DNA of 64,000 bases from Variovorax saccharolyticus. Lineage in GTDB: Bacteria; Pseudomonadota; Gammaproteobacteria; Burkholderiales; Burkholderiaceae_C. The notes under the pieces were generated by a model. That model was not told the origin of the DNA, ran no database searches, and saw nothing but the letters and a program-made list of their open reading frames with translations. A program made the position numbers and the translations under genes. Positions 32,990-42,321 of the stretch are shown one piece after another (positions within the stretch are counted from its first letter, which is position 1; each line of letters begins with the position of its first letter). The stretch is taken from positions 1 to 64,000 of the forward strand of contig NZ_JASZYT010000004.1 of the NCBI RefSeq assembly GCF_030316765.1, given 5' to 3'.

Positions 32990-34918
32990 ATGGCTTTCGT
33001 TTCCATTGCCCGCACCATGACCCGCAGGATCGCGCTGGCCATCGTGCTCGTGACGCTGCTGATCCTCGGTGTCTTCTACCAGCTGGCCTCCTCGCAGCAG
33101 CAGCGCGGTGCCGCGCGCTATGCCAACGCGAAGGCCGAAGCCGTCTCGCGCTCGCTGGACATCTTCGACCAGACCATGCAGCTGACCGCGGACAATGCCT
33201 TCGGTGTCTTCCGGCGCCAGTTCGGCGCCACCTTCGAGGCCGACGCGGCGGCGCCGGGCCGCCTGAGCAGCGGCGGCGCACCGATCGACGGCAGCGTGAC
33301 CGCGCAGGTGGACGGCTTCGCGCGCGATTTTCCGGGCGCCAATGCCACCGTCTTCGCGGCCGAGGGCGAAGACTTCCGCCGCATCACGACCTCGGTCAAG
33401 AAGGAGAACGGCGAGCGGGCCATCGGCACCCTGCTCGATCGCAAGAGCGCGGCCTATGCGCTGCTGCGCCAGGGCCAGCGCTTCGTCGGCCGGGTCACGC
33501 TGTTCGGGCGCCCCTTCATGACCGTCTACGAACCGGTGCGGGACCCGGCGGGCCGGGTGGTGGGCGTGCTGTACATCGGCCTCGACATCTCGCAGCAGCA
33601 GCTGGCCCTCGCGGAGGCCGTGAACCGGACCAGGCTCTTCGACACCGGCGGGCTCTACATCGTCGGCCCGGCGCCCGACCCTGCAGAGGCGCTGCTGGTC
33701 TTCCATCCGACCGCCGCCGGCAAGAAGCTGGGCGCGGTGCTCGGCGACCCCGCGGCCTGGATGGGCCGGCTGGCCGGCGAAGACGTCTTCTGGATCGCCG
33801 GAGCGCCGGCGGTGCTCGATGCCTCGCAGGCCGGCGAACGCTACGCCTCGGTCGCGAAGAGCGCGGCCACCGGCTGGCTGGTGGTCGCCGAGGCGCCGGC
33901 GTCCGAGGTGCTGGCCGACCTGTATCGCCAGATGGCCTGGCTCGCCTGCTTCATCGCGCTGGCGGCGCTGGCGATGGGGACGGCGCTGGTCTTCTTCATC
34001 CGCCGCACGGTGGAGCCCCTGCGGGTGCTCAGCGAGCACGTGGACGTCATCGGCCAGGGCGACCTCTCGCAGCGCATGGCGTCGACGCGCCGGGACGAGA
34101 TCGGTGTCATCACGCGGGCGGTCGAGCACATGCGGGAGAACCTCGGGCGGGTGGTCGGCGAGGTGCGCACCGGCACCGACTCGATCGCCGCGGCCTCCGG
34201 CCAGATCGCCGCCGGCAACCACGACCTGTCGTCGCGCACCGAGGAGCAGGCCAGCGCCCTGCAGCAGACCGCCGCCTCGATGGGGCAGCTCACCGGCACC
34301 GTGAAGCAGAACGCCGACAGCGCCCGCCAGGCCAACCAGCTCGCGGCCTCGGCCTCGGAGGTGGCGGCCAGGGGCGGGGCGGTGGTCGACCAGGTGGTGG
34401 AGACCATGGCGTCGATCCATGCCTCGTCGCGCAAGATCGTCGACATCATCGCGGTCATCGACGGCATCGCGTTCCAGACCAACATCCTGGCGCTGAACGC
34501 CGCGGTGGAGGCGGCGCGCGCGGGCGAGCAGGGTCGGGGCTTCGCCGTGGTGGCGTCGGAAGTGCGCGGCCTGGCGCAGCGGTCGGCTGCGGCGGCGGGG
34601 GAGATCAAGGGCCTGATCGACGACTCGGTCGGCAAGGTGGGCGACGGCAGCCGGCTGGTGGACGAAGCCGGCGAGGCGATGAAGGCGATCGTCAGCAGCG
34701 TGAAGGGCGTCACCGGCATCATCGGCGAGATCGCCGCGGCCAGCCACCAGCAAAGCGCTGGCATCGAGCAGGTCAGCCAGGCGATCACGCAGATGGACCA
34801 GGTCACGCAGCAGAACGCGGCGCTGGTGGAGCAGGCGTCGGCGACGGCGCAGGCGATGCGCGAGCAGGCCGGCCAACTGGTGGAAGCGGTCCGGGTGTTC
34901 AGGCTGGCGCGCGCGTAG
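32990..34918 (+). CDS. Methyl-accepting chemotaxis protein with Cache-type sensor domain
   Basis: The 642-residue product has an N-terminal membrane helix (about 9-30), a periplasmic single-Cache-3-type sensor (about 35-320, including [25 protein letters not shown]), a second membrane helix (about 325-350), a HAMP region, and a Tsr/Tar-like signalling domain with the conserved hairpin [22 protein letters not shown]. No C-terminal CheR-tethering pentapeptide is seen. The receptor is next to the TRAP-amidase cluster, so it could direct movement towards that substrate. The start at 32990 places the first membrane helix at the usual position. Confidence 0.92.
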   Translation: MAFVSIARTMTRRIALAIVLVTLLILGVFYQLASSQQQRGAARYANAKAEAVSRSLDIFDQTMQLTADNAFGVFRRQFGATFEADAAAPGRLSSGGAPIDGSVTAQVDGFARDFPGANATVFAAEGEDFRRITTSVKKENGERAIGTLLDRKSAAYALLRQGQRFVGRVTLFGRPFMTVYEPVRDPAGRVVGVLYIGLDISQQQLALAEAVNRTRLFDTGGLYIVGPAPDPAEALLVFHPTAAGKKLGAVLGDPAAWMGRLAGEDVFWIAGAPAVLDASQAGERYASVAKSAATGWLVVAEAPASEVLADLYRQMAWLACFIALAALAMGTALVFFIRRTVEPLRVLSEHVDVIGQGDLSQRMASTRRDEIGVITRAVEHMRENLGRVVGEVRTGTDSIAAASGQIAAGNHDLSSRTEEQASALQQTAASMGQLTGTVKQNADSARQANQLAASASEVAARGGAVVDQVVETMASIHASSRKIVDIIAVIDGIAFQTNILALNAAVEAARAGEQGRGFAVVASEVRGLAQRSAAAAGEIKGLIDDSVGKVGDGSRLVDEAGEAMKAIVSSVKGVTGIIGEIAAASHQQSAGIEQVSQAITQMDQVTQQNAALVEQASATAQAMREQAGQLVEAVRVFRLARA

Positions 34919-34936
34919 CGGCGCGCCACCGGCCGC

Positions 34937-35383
34937 TCAGCGGATCGCCGTCGTGGCCTCGATCGGCCCGCCCCGCTTCAGCGTGTTGTAGATCGGGCAG
35001 GTGCCCGTGAAGGCGTCGACCAGCGATCGGGCGGTCGGCAGGTCGACCCCTTCGAGCACGAAGGCCAGCCGGATGGCCGCGTAGCGCGTGCCGTCCTCCG
35101 GGTCGCGCTCGAACGAGACTTCGACCTCGGCGCCTTTCAGCGGCAGCTCGCGTTCGCGCGCGGTCTTCTGCACCAGCCCGAGCCCGCAGGAGGCCAGCGA
35201 GGCCAGCAGCAGCTCCCCCGCCTGCACCGCGTCGCCGGGGCCGCCGGCCGCCGCCTTCGCATCGGAGACGAAATGATGCTGGCGCGCGCTCGCGAGGAAG
35301 CGGCCGAAGGTGTCGAGGGTGCGCGCGCGCACCGTGACGATCTCGCCGGTCACGGCAGATTCGGTCACGGCCGCTTCGCTCAT
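34937..35383 (-). CDS. OsmC family protein
   Basis: The 148-residue product has the two OsmC active-site cysteines, one in LLASLASCGLGLVQ and one in TGTCPIYNTLKRG. OsmC proteins reduce organic peroxides or act as thiol-dependent detoxifiers. Its ATG overlaps the stop of the flavin monooxygenase gene by four bases, so it is the last gene in the sulfonate-type operon, where it may deal with reactive products of the monooxygenase. Confidence 0.9.
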   Translation of the reverse strand: MSEAAVTESAVTGEIVTVRARTLDTFGRFLASARQHHFVSDAKAAAGGPGDAVQAGELLLASLASCGLGLVQKTARERELPLKGAEVEVSFERDPEDGTRYAAIRLAFVLEGVDLPTARSLVDAFTGTCPIYNTLKRGGPIEATTAIR

Positions 35384-36759
35384 GCCGCTCCCCTGGCGCG
35401 GACGCCCGAGGCGGCCCGTTCCTTCCAGGCGCCGACGCCCGGACGCTCGAGGCCGAGGTTCTCGCGCAGGGTCGCGCCCTCGTAGGCGGTGCGGTAGAGG
35501 CCGCGCCGCTGCAGCTCGGGCACCACCAGCCGCACGAAATCCTCGAAGCCGCCGGGCTGGTAGGGCGCGCTGATCATGAAGCCGTCGCAGGCGCCTTCGC
35601 GGAACCAGCGCTCCATGCCGTCGGCCACCTTCTCCGGCGTGCCGATCAGGTCGCCTTCATAGCGGCTGCCGTAGCGCTTGCCGAGGTCGCGCAGGGTCAG
35701 CTTGTCGCGCTCGGTGGCTTCGCGCACCTCCTGGTAGTGGCCCTGCACGCCGGGTACGTCGATGTCGGGCAACGAAGAGTCGAGCGGGTACTTCGACAGG
35801 TCGACATCGAGGTGGTAGGACAGCGTCGAGAGTCCCGCATGCGGATCGACCAGGGCCCGCAGCGCGCGGTCCTTCTCGTCGGCGATCGCCTGCGTCTCGC
35901 CGACCAGCGGCGTCGCCGCGGGCAGCACCTTGAGCGAATCGGGGTCGCGGCCATGCGAGCGCACGCGGTCCTTGATCTCCTTGTAGAAGGCCTTGGCGCT
36001 GTCCAGCGAGTCGTGGCTCACGAAGATCGCATCGGCCCACTGCGCCGCGAAATCGCGGCCGCGGTCGGAGGCACCGGCCTGCAGGATCACCGGATAGCCC
36101 TGCGGCGGCCGCGACACGTTCAGCGGCCCCTTGACGCTGAACCATTCGCCCTCGTGGTCGACGTAGTTCACCTTGGCCGGGTCGGCGAACAGCGGCGTCT
36201 TGCGGTCCTGCACCAGCGCGTCGTCCTGCCAGCTGTCCCACAGCTTGAAGACGACTTCCAGAAATTCGTCGGCCCGGTCGTAGCGCTTGTTGCGCGGGAC
36301 CTGCTCCTTCTTCGAGAAGTTGCGGGCCTCGGCATCCTGGAAGGAGGTGACCACGTTCCAGGCCGCACGGCCGGCGCTCAGGTGGTCGAGCGTCGCGAAC
36401 GAGCGCGCGACCTCGAAGGGCTCGTAGTGGCTGGTCGAGCGGGTCGAGGCCAGCCCGAGGTGCCGCGTCGCGGCCGCCATGATCGACAGCACCACGACCG
36501 GGTCCAGCCGCAGCGACCCGAGCGCGCCGTAGCGCAGCTGCGTGTCGTTGCTGCCCTGGTAGCGATCGGGCACCGCGAGGATGTCGGCGAAGAAGGCGAG
36601 GTCGAACAGCCCCTTCTCTAGCGTGCGCGCGATGCCCTGGTAGTAGTCGGCATCGAGCCAGCCGCTTTCGGAGGCCGGGTAGCGCCAGCCGCCCGGACGG
36701 CCGGGGCCTGCGGTGACGAAGGCCGCGAGGTGGATCTTCTTGTCGCTGGGTCGGGTCAT
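35380..36759 (-). CDS. LLM-class flavin-dependent monooxygenase (NtaA/SnaA/DszA/DmoA type)
   Basis: The 459-residue product has the class C flavin monooxygenase pattern: KKIHLAAFVTAGPG, SESGWLDADYYQGIARTLEKGLFDLAFFAD, the FMN-site AATRHLGLASTRSTSHYEPFEVARSFATLDHLSAGRAAWNVVTS region, and VILQAGASDRGRDFAAQWADAIF. These enzymes use reduced FMN and oxygen to open C-S or C-N bonds (dimethylsulfide, nitrilotriacetate, dibenzothiophene sulfone). Cotranscription with a sulfonate-type ABC system favours an organosulfur substrate. A flavin reductase is not present in the operon. Confidence 0.9.
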   Translation of the reverse strand: MTRPSDKKIHLAAFVTAGPGRPGGWRYPASESGWLDADYYQGIARTLEKGLFDLAFFADILAVPDRYQGSNDTQLRYGALGSLRLDPVVVLSIMAAATRHLGLASTRSTSHYEPFEVARSFATLDHLSAGRAAWNVVTSFQDAEARNFSKKEQVPRNKRYDRADEFLEVVFKLWDSWQDDALVQDRKTPLFADPAKVNYVDHEGEWFSVKGPLNVSRPPQGYPVILQAGASDRGRDFAAQWADAIFVSHDSLDSAKAFYKEIKDRVRSHGRDPDSLKVLPAATPLVGETQAIADEKDRALRALVDPHAGLSTLSYHLDVDLSKYPLDSSLPDIDVPGVQGHYQEVREATERDKLTLRDLGKRYGSRYEGDLIGTPEKVADGMERWFREGACDGFMISAPYQPGGFEDFVRLVVPELQRRGLYRTAYEGATLRENLGLERPGVGAWKERAASGVRARGAA

Positions 36760-36762
36760 GGA

Positions 36763-37887
36763 TCAGGCTCCCAGTTCGGCGGCGACCAGCTTCTTGATCG
36801 AATCGAACTTGGGGTCGAGCAGGAAGCTGCGCACGTCGACCTTGTTCGGCAGCACGCCGAGCGACTGGAAGTTGTCGGCCAGGTCCTGCGTCGAGTCGGC
36901 GGCCGCGCCGTCGATCGGCTTGAGCACGACGGCCCCCGAATCGGACAGGCGGGCGTCGACGATGAGCTGGCGATAGACCTTCTCTTCGACGCTGCCCGGC
37001 TCGAAGCCCCCGAGCTTGGCCCAGGAGGCCACCGTCTCGTCCGGATGCGCGACCGCGTACTGCTGCGCCTCGCGGATCAGCCGCACCAGCCGGGCCACCA
37101 CCTGCGGGTTCTTGTCGGCGAATTCGGCGCGCGCCACGTAGAAGGCGTAGTCGTAGGTCTTGACGCCCGGCAGCGTGCGCGCCTTGTCGCCGAGCTTGGC
37201 CAGGGCCAGGCCGCTGGCCGGCTGCCAGTGGATCCATGCGTCCACGCTGCCCTGGGCGAAGGCGGTGTAGGCGTCCGCGCCGCTGAGGCTGACCGCCTGC
37301 ACATCGGACAGCCGCAGGCCTGCGCTTTCGAGGTACTTGATCAGGCTGTAGGTGCCGGTGGTGCCGTTCTGGTGGGCGATCTTCTTGCCCTTGAGATCGG
37401 CGGCGGAGCGGATCGGCGAATCCTTCGCCACCAGCACGTCGACCTCGGTGGCCGGCAGCGGGTAGGCCGCCAGCGGCACGATCGGCACGCCGGCCGCGAC
37501 CGCGTTGACGATCGCGGTGGCGGTCGCGAAGCTGAAGTCGACGCCGCCGGCCTTGATGCCTTCCATGACCGGCAGCGAGGCGGTGAAGCCCGGCTGCCAC
37601 ACCACCTTGGCCGCGATCTCGTCTTCGAGCTTGCGGCCGCCGTCGCCGGCGCGCAGCGACGCGAAGACGCCCGTGCGGCCGTCGCCGATGATCGCGATCG
37701 TGAGTTGCGGGACGGCGGCAGCGGTCGATGCGGCGGGTGCAGTGGCAGCGGGCGCGTCGCTCTTGCCGCAGCCGACCAGCGCCAGGGCGCCGGCGCCGCC
37801 GGCCAATGCCAGCCCGCTCAGGCTGAGGAAGCGACGCCTTGCGGCCAGGGATGCGGTGTCGGGATGAGAGTGCTTGTCGATCGGCAT
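36763..37887 (-). CDS. Aliphatic-sulfonate-type ABC substrate-binding protein (SsuA-like)
   Basis: The 374-residue product starts with an Arg-Arg-Arg twin-arginine-like signal (ARRRFLSLSGLALAGG) that ends in a possible lipobox (ALVGC, Cys at about residue 41), so it may be a Tat-exported lipoprotein. The mature part is an SsuA/NMT1-like fold with GVDFSFATATAIVNAVAAGVPIVPLAAYPLPATEVDVLVAKD and KKIAHQNGTTGTYSLIKYLESAGL. It lies three bases upstream of the monooxygenase gene and 51 bases after the ATPase gene. Confidence 0.9.
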   Translation of the reverse strand: MPIDKHSHPDTASLAARRRFLSLSGLALAGGAGALALVGCGKSDAPAATAPAASTAAAVPQLTIAIIGDGRTGVFASLRAGDGGRKLEDEIAAKVVWQPGFTASLPVMEGIKAGGVDFSFATATAIVNAVAAGVPIVPLAAYPLPATEVDVLVAKDSPIRSAADLKGKKIAHQNGTTGTYSLIKYLESAGLRLSDVQAVSLSGADAYTAFAQGSVDAWIHWQPASGLALAKLGDKARTLPGVKTYDYAFYVARAEFADKNPQVVARLVRLIREAQQYAVAHPDETVASWAKLGGFEPGSVEEKVYRQLIVDARLSDSGAVVLKPIDGAAADSTQDLADNFQSLGVLPNKVDVRSFLLDPKFDSIKKLVAAELGA

Positions 37888-37938
37888 GGGAGAAAGTCCT
37901 GTGATGGGCCTGGAAAGAAATGGGGGGTGGAGAACGGC

Positions 37939-38679
37939 TCAGGCGCCCGCCTGCGCGGCCTGCGCAGTCACGAGCCCTTCGAGCAGCTCCTCCTTGAGCG
38001 CGGCCAGCTCGGGGTCGCCGCGATGGCGCGGCCGCTCGCGGTCGATGGACAGGTCGCGGGCCACGCGGCCGTCGCGCATCAGCAGCACGCGGTCGGCCAG
38101 GATCAGCGCCTCCTCGACGTCGTGCGTGACCAGCAGCACGGTGCGCGGCCGGCGCGCGAGCAGGCCTTCGAGCAGCAGCTGCATCGACGCCCGCGTGATC
38201 GCATCGAGTGCGCCGAAGGGCTCGTCGAGCAGCAGCAGTTCGGGTTCGTGGATCAGCGCGCGCGCCAGCGCCACCCGCTGGCGCTGGCCACCGGACAGCA
38301 CCACCGGATAGTCGTTGTCGCGACCGGCCAGGCCCACCGCGGCGAGCAGCCTGCGGGCGTCGTCGTCGCGGCCGCGCAGGCCCAGCGTCACGTTGCGCAG
38401 CACCGATCGCCAGGGCATCAGCCGGTCTTCCTGGAACATCATGCGGATGTCCGGCGAGGGGCTGCGCGAGCGCAGTTCGACCCGGCCCGAGGTCGGCGGC
38501 TCGAGCCCGGCGACGATCCGCAGCAGGGTCGACTTGCCGACGCCGCTGGCGCCGATCAGGGCGACGAACTGGCCGGCCGGAATCTCCAGGTCGAGCGCGT
38601 GCAGCACGCTGCGTTCGCCGAAGGCCTTGGCGACGCCGCGCAGGCTGAGCCCGTCGCCATGGGGCGTTGCCCGGGTCAT
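37939..38679 (-). CDS. ABC transporter ATP-binding protein, sulfonate/nitrate type (SsuB-like)
   Basis: The 246-residue ATPase has Walker [10 protein letters not shown] (residues 43-51), Q-loop [14 protein letters not shown], signature [15 protein letters not shown] and Walker [13 protein letters not shown]. The MPWRSV sequence after the Q-loop is typical of nitrate/sulfonate/taurine ABC ATPases. Its start overlaps the permease stop by four bases (ATGA), so the two are coupled. Confidence 0.93.
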   Translation of the reverse strand: MTRATPHGDGLSLRGVAKAFGERSVLHALDLEIPAGQFVALIGASGVGKSTLLRIVAGLEPPTSGRVELRSRSPSPDIRMMFQEDRLMPWRSVLRNVTLGLRGRDDDARRLLAAVGLAGRDNDYPVVLSGGQRQRVALARALIHEPELLLLDEPFGALDAITRASMQLLLEGLLARRPRTVLLVTHDVEEALILADRVLLMRDGRVARDLSIDRERPRHRGDPELAALKEELLEGLVTAQAAQAGA

Positions 38680-39581
38680 CGCGCCGCTCCCTTGGCGTAG
38701 TTCGGATGCCAGCGCAGCAGGCGCCGCTCGATCGCGCGCGTGAGCGAGTCGGCCAGCCAGCCCGCGATCGCATACAGCACGATCGCCAGCAGGATGACGT
38801 CGGTGCGCAGCAGTTCGCGCGCGTTCTGCACCATGTAGCCGATGCCGTCGCGTGAGGCGATGGTCTCTCCGACCACCAGCGTCAGCCAGGCCACGCCGAG
38901 CGCGTAGCGGATGCCGGTCAGGATGGGCGGCAGGGCGCCCGGCAGCACCACGCCGGCGATCAGGCCGAAGGGACCGAGCCCGTAGGAGCGGCCGAGCTCG
39001 ATCAGCTTGGGATCGACGCCGCGGATGCCGCTCATCGTGTTGATGTAGACCGGGAACAGCGAGCCCATCGCCACCAGCAGCACGCGCGGCTCCTCGCCGA
39101 TGCCGAACCACAGGATCATCAGCGGCACCAGCGCCAGGTGCGGAATGGTGCGCACCATCTGCAGCGAGCGGTCGAGCAGGCCGTGCGCCAGGCTCGACAG
39201 GCCGACCAGGAAGCCCAGCACCAGGCCGGTCGCGGCACCGGTCAGGAAGCCGATGGCGACGCGGCGCAGGCTGACCAGGATGTCGCGCTGGAGTTCGCCG
39301 CGCTCGGCGAGCACCCAGGCGGCGCGCAGCACCTCGGACGGTGCCGGCAGGATGCCCGCGGGCAGCCGGCCGATGGCCGAGAAGTACTGCCAGAGCGCGA
39401 CCAGCACGACCGGAAGCAGCCAGGGCAGGAGCAGGCGCCAGCGGCTGGGCGCGCGGCGCAGCGAAGCCCCTTGCTTCGGATCGTGCGCGGCATCCGCGAT
39501 GACGGTGACGTGGCTCGCGGCGACAACGGCTGGCGGGGCGGAGGACGGCTCGGCGGAAAGGCGGGGGAGGACGGCACTCAT
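38676..39581 (-). CDS. ABC transporter permease, sulfonate type (SsuC-like)
   Basis: The 301-residue product has about six membrane helices and the SsuC/TauC-type EAA loop ([42 protein letters not shown]). It forms the channel for the binding protein encoded two genes downstream. I preferred the ATG at 39581; a GTG at 39641 in the same frame would add 20 residues. It is the first gene of a five-gene leftward operon (permease, ATPase, binding protein, monooxygenase, OsmC). Confidence 0.9.
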   Translation of the reverse strand: MSAVLPRLSAEPSSAPPAVVAASHVTVIADAAHDPKQGASLRRAPSRWRLLLPWLLPVVLVALWQYFSAIGRLPAGILPAPSEVLRAAWVLAERGELQRDILVSLRRVAIGFLTGAATGLVLGFLVGLSSLAHGLLDRSLQMVRTIPHLALVPLMILWFGIGEEPRVLLVAMGSLFPVYINTMSGIRGVDPKLIELGRSYGLGPFGLIAGVVLPGALPPILTGIRYALGVAWLTLVVGETIASRDGIGYMVQNARELLRTDVILLAIVLYAIAGWLADSLTRAIERRLLRWHPNYAKGAAR

Positions 39582-39654
39582 GGAAGGCGATGCGAAGTGC
39601 GCGAGCCGAAGCGGCGGCACGGGGGCGTGCGGGTCGAACACACAGGGGGGCGAA

Positions 39655-39742
39655 GTCCAACCTTATCGCCGGCCGCCTGCCGCGTGAACCTTGATTTCCG
39701 CATGTCGATATGCGGCGGGCGAGCAAGCGGTTATGGTTGGAC
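39655..39742. promoter_or_regulatory. Nested inverted repeats between the sulfonate-type operon and SMP-30 gene
   Basis: An outer pair of perfect 8-base arms, GTCCAACC (39655-39662) and GGTTGGAC (39735-39742), brackets an inner palindrome CCGCAT-GTCGAT-ATGCGG (39698-39715). The region is the 180-base gap between two divergent genes. This suits a shared control region with one outer looping pair and one inner operator. No regulator gene for it lies next door except the IclR at 40637. Confidence 0.5.
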
Positions 39743-39760
39743 CACAAGGAGCGGATACAC

Positions 39761-40636
39761 ATGCCGAGCAGCCTGCGAGTCGTCATCAACACCCGGGACC
39801 AGTTGGGCGAAACGCCGCTGTGGTGCCCGCGCACGCAAATGATCTGGTGGCTCGACATCGAGCGTCCCAGGCTGCAGTCCTTCGACGAGCGCAGCGGCCG
39901 GCACGAGGTCCATCGCTTCGCGAGCAGCTTCGCCGGCAGTCTGGCGCTGCACCGCGCAGGCGGATTCGTCGTCGGCCTCGACAACAGCCTGCAGCGCTTC
40001 GACCCGGCGACGTCGAGGCTGGCTCCGATCGTCGACGTGGAGCCCGCCGATGCCGGCACGCGCCTGAACGACGGCCGCTGCGACCACCGAGGCCGCTTGT
40101 GGATCGGCACCATGGACGCGGCCATCGAGAAACCGCTCGGCAGCTTCTACCGCGTCGACCCTTCAGGCGTGGTGCATCGGCTCTTCGGCGACATCATCGT
40201 CACCAATTCGATCACGACCTCGCCCGACGACCGGACGCTCTACATGTCGGACACGCGGCGCTTCAAGATCTGGGCCTTCGACCTCGACCCGGACGATGGC
40301 GTGTTGTCCAACCGCCGGGTGTTCGCCGACTATTCGCAGGACAAGGGGCGCCCCGACGGCGCCTGCGTGGACAGCGATGGCTGCCTCTGGAACGCGGTGT
40401 TCGCCGGCGGCCGGGTGATCCGCTACACGCCCGCGGGCAAGGTCGACCGCGTCATCGAACTGCCGGTCACGAACCCGACCTGCGTCTGCTTCGGCGGCGC
40501 CGACCTCGGCACGCTCTACATCACGACCGCCACCAAGATGATCGCGCCGGAGGTGCTGGCGAACGAGCCGCTGGCGGGCGCGTTGCTGGCGATCGAGGCG
40601 GGCGCGAGGGGCCTGCGGGAGCCGATGTTCGGTTAG
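39761..40636 (+). CDS. SMP-30/gluconolactonase/LRE family lactonase
   Basis: The 291-residue product is a six-bladed propeller of the SMP-30 family. Metal-site signatures are the N-terminal Glu in LGETPLWCP, the Asn in [18 protein letters not shown], and Asp in the [17 protein letters not shown] segment. It opens a sugar lactone or another small lactone. An AAGGAG site 10 bases upstream fixes the start at 39761. It ends exactly next to the stop codon of the converging IclR gene. Confidence 0.9.
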   Translation: MPSSLRVVINTRDQLGETPLWCPRTQMIWWLDIERPRLQSFDERSGRHEVHRFASSFAGSLALHRAGGFVVGLDNSLQRFDPATSRLAPIVDVEPADAGTRLNDGRCDHRGRLWIGTMDAAIEKPLGSFYRVDPSGVVHRLFGDIIVTNSITTSPDDRTLYMSDTRRFKIWAFDLDPDDGVLSNRRVFADYSQDKGRPDGACVDSDGCLWNAVFAGGRVIRYTPAGKVDRVIELPVTNPTCVCFGGADLGTLYITTATKMIAPEVLANEPLAGALLAIEAGARGLREPMFG

Positions 40637-41467
40637 CTAGCGTCGGGCCTTGCGCCGCTGGGTCGCGACATTGCCCCAGGTGCCCACGTTGGCCGATTTC
40701 AGCAGCGACGACGAGTTGCCCGCCACCACCAGTTCCTCGGCGGCGGCGAGCAGCGCCGGGCCGAACTGCTGCATGCGCTTCAGGGTGAGCCGCGCCGAGG
40801 GGCCGGCGATCACGACGATGCCGGTGGCCGGTTCGTTGGCCCGCTTGATCGGGGCGGCGATCGAACTCATGCCGGGAGCGTAGGCGTCCTGGATGATGCT
40901 GTAGCGGCGCTTGCGGTGCTCGTCCAGCAGCTTCAGCAGCGCCTTCATGCTGGTGGGCGCGTTGGGTCCGAAGTCCTTTGGCTCGCCGATGCCCTGGCGC
41001 GAGACGTACTCGATGGCCACGTCCTCCGGCAGGGTCATGAGCCAGGCCTGGCCCGCGGCGCTGCACGACAGCCGCAGGTCGATGCCCATGTCGGGGTCGT
41101 AGAGCAGGCCCGACTTGGCGCCCTGGGCCTTGGCGACGAGGGTCAGGCGGTCGCCGTCCACGATCGCCAGCCGCACCAGCTCGCCGGTGGCCTGGGCCAG
41201 CCGGTCGATCACCGGCTGGGCGATGTCCAGCACGCCCGACTTGCTGAGGAAGCTGAGCCCCATCGACGCCATCTTGGTCGTCAGCGCGTAGTCGCCGCGC
41301 TGCGGCATCTGGCGCACGTAGCCGTAGCGGATGAGTTCCTGCAGCGCGCGGTGGCAGCCGCTGCGCAGCTGGTTCAGGTCGGTGGCGATCTGGACCAGCG
41401 CGACGCCGTCGGGGTAGTCGGTCAGGTATTCGAGGATGTCCAGCGACTTTTCCAGCGCTCCGCTCAT
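40637..41467 (-). CDS. IclR family transcriptional regulator
   Basis: The 276-residue product has the IclR winged helix (residues 1-65, SLDILEYLTDYPDGVALVQIATDLNQLRSGCHRALQELIRYGYV) and an effector domain with CSAAGQAWLMTLPEDVAIEYV and GMSSIAAPIKRANEPATGIVVIAG. Two palindromes lie between it and the divergent barrel-protein gene (41482-41523), one of them perfect over 17 bases, so it likely controls that gene, the TRAP binding protein after it, and itself. Confidence 0.9.
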   Translation of the reverse strand: MSGALEKSLDILEYLTDYPDGVALVQIATDLNQLRSGCHRALQELIRYGYVRQMPQRGDYALTTKMASMGLSFLSKSGVLDIAQPVIDRLAQATGELVRLAIVDGDRLTLVAKAQGAKSGLLYDPDMGIDLRLSCSAAGQAWLMTLPEDVAIEYVSRQGIGEPKDFGPNAPTSMKALLKLLDEHRKRRYSIIQDAYAPGMSSIAAPIKRANEPATGIVVIAGPSARLTLKRMQQFGPALLAAAEELVVAGNSSSLLKSANVGTWGNVATQRRKARR

Positions 41468-41481
41468 GGCAGCTTTCTGCT

Positions 41482-41494
41482 TTCAAAATTTGAA
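41482..41494. promoter_or_regulatory. Palindrome 1 in the IclR divergent promoter
   Basis: TTCAAA and TTTGAA arms are perfect around a central A. It is 15 bases upstream of the IclR start codon and shares the TTCAA/TTGAA half-site with palindrome 2, whose centre is 27 bases away. Confidence 0.6.
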
Positions 41495-41506
41495 TGGTAT
41501 AGAAAA

Positions 41507-41523
41507 GTTGAAAGGCTTTCAAC
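41507..41523. promoter_or_regulatory. Palindrome 2 in the IclR divergent promoter (perfect, 17 bases)
   Basis: GTTGAAAG and CTTTCAAC arms are perfect around a central G. The TTGAAA/TTTCAA arrangement fits IclR-family operators. It lies 70 bases upstream of the barrel-protein start codon. Confidence 0.7.
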
Positions 41524-41593
41524 TTTCTGAGATATTCAGGCCGCGCGGGCCCTGGGGCCCTGAACTGCGGCACCAAATAATGCGAGGAGGCAA

Positions 41594-42277
41594 ATGGCCC
41601 TGATTGGAAATGCGGCGCTCGCCATGTGGTGGGACATGGCGCCGGACATGAAGGCGGAATTCGAGGATTGGCACTCGCACGAGCACTTCCCGGAAAGGCT
41701 CGGGATTCCCGGCTTCCGGCGAGGCTCGCGCTGGACCAGCGCCGGCGGCGGCGAGGGCGTCTTCGTCATGTACGAGCTGGAGGCGCACGCGGTGCTGTCT
41801 TCGAGCCCCTACCTCGAGCGCCTCAATGCGCCGAGCCCCTGGTCGACGAAGATGATGCCGCATCACCGGCACATGGTGCGATGCCAGTCGCACGTGCTCG
41901 AAAGCCGTGGCGCTGCGGTGGCCCGGCAGGCGCTGACCGTTCGCCTGGCGCCTGAGCCCGGTCGCGAAGACGCGCTGCGCGCGACGCTGCGCACGCTGGT
42001 CGCGAGCCTGACCACGCGTCCCGGCCTGACCGGCGCGCACCTGCTCAGGCACGAGACGCCGCGCATCGCCCGGACCACCGAGCAGAAGATCCGCGGCAAC
42101 GCCGACCAGGTGGCCGACTGGGTCTTCGTCGCGGTCGGCTACGACCCGTCCGCCCTCGAGGCGCTGGCCGGCTCCGAACTGTCCGCGGCCTCCCTGGCCG
42201 CATCGGGCGCCGCCGGCGGCCCCGTGGTCGATCGCTTCTCGCTGTCCAGTTCGGCCACGCCGGCGGACATCGCATAG
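41594..42277 (+). CDS. Putative dimeric alpha-beta barrel protein, function unknown
   Basis: The 227-residue cytoplasmic product seems to contain two ferredoxin-like half-barrels. The first has a DWHSHEHFPERLGIPGF helix and a GVFVMYELEA strand, as in EthD and related monooxygenase-like barrels; the second runs from about residue 115. His and Glu residues in HSHEH could bind metal or cofactor, but I cannot assign a reaction. A strong GAGGAGG ribosome site precedes the ATG. It is followed by a TRAP binding-protein gene and controlled, by position, by the divergent IclR. Confidence 0.65.
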   Translation: MALIGNAALAMWWDMAPDMKAEFEDWHSHEHFPERLGIPGFRRGSRWTSAGGGEGVFVMYELEAHAVLSSSPYLERLNAPSPWSTKMMPHHRHMVRCQSHVLESRGAAVARQALTVRLAPEPGREDALRATLRTLVASLTTRPGLTGAHLLRHETPRIARTTEQKIRGNADQVADWVFVAVGYDPSALEALAGSELSAASLAASGAAGGPVVDRFSLSSSATPADIA

Positions 42278-42321
42278 CCCGGCCGCAGCGGCCTCATTCA
42301 AACGTAGACAGGAGACATCCC

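Noticed and set aside
37939..40125. A 728-residue frame extending the ATPase upstream
   Set aside because: The ATPase begins at 38679, overlapping the permease stop; the upstream part is a shadow of the permease and SMP-30 genes.
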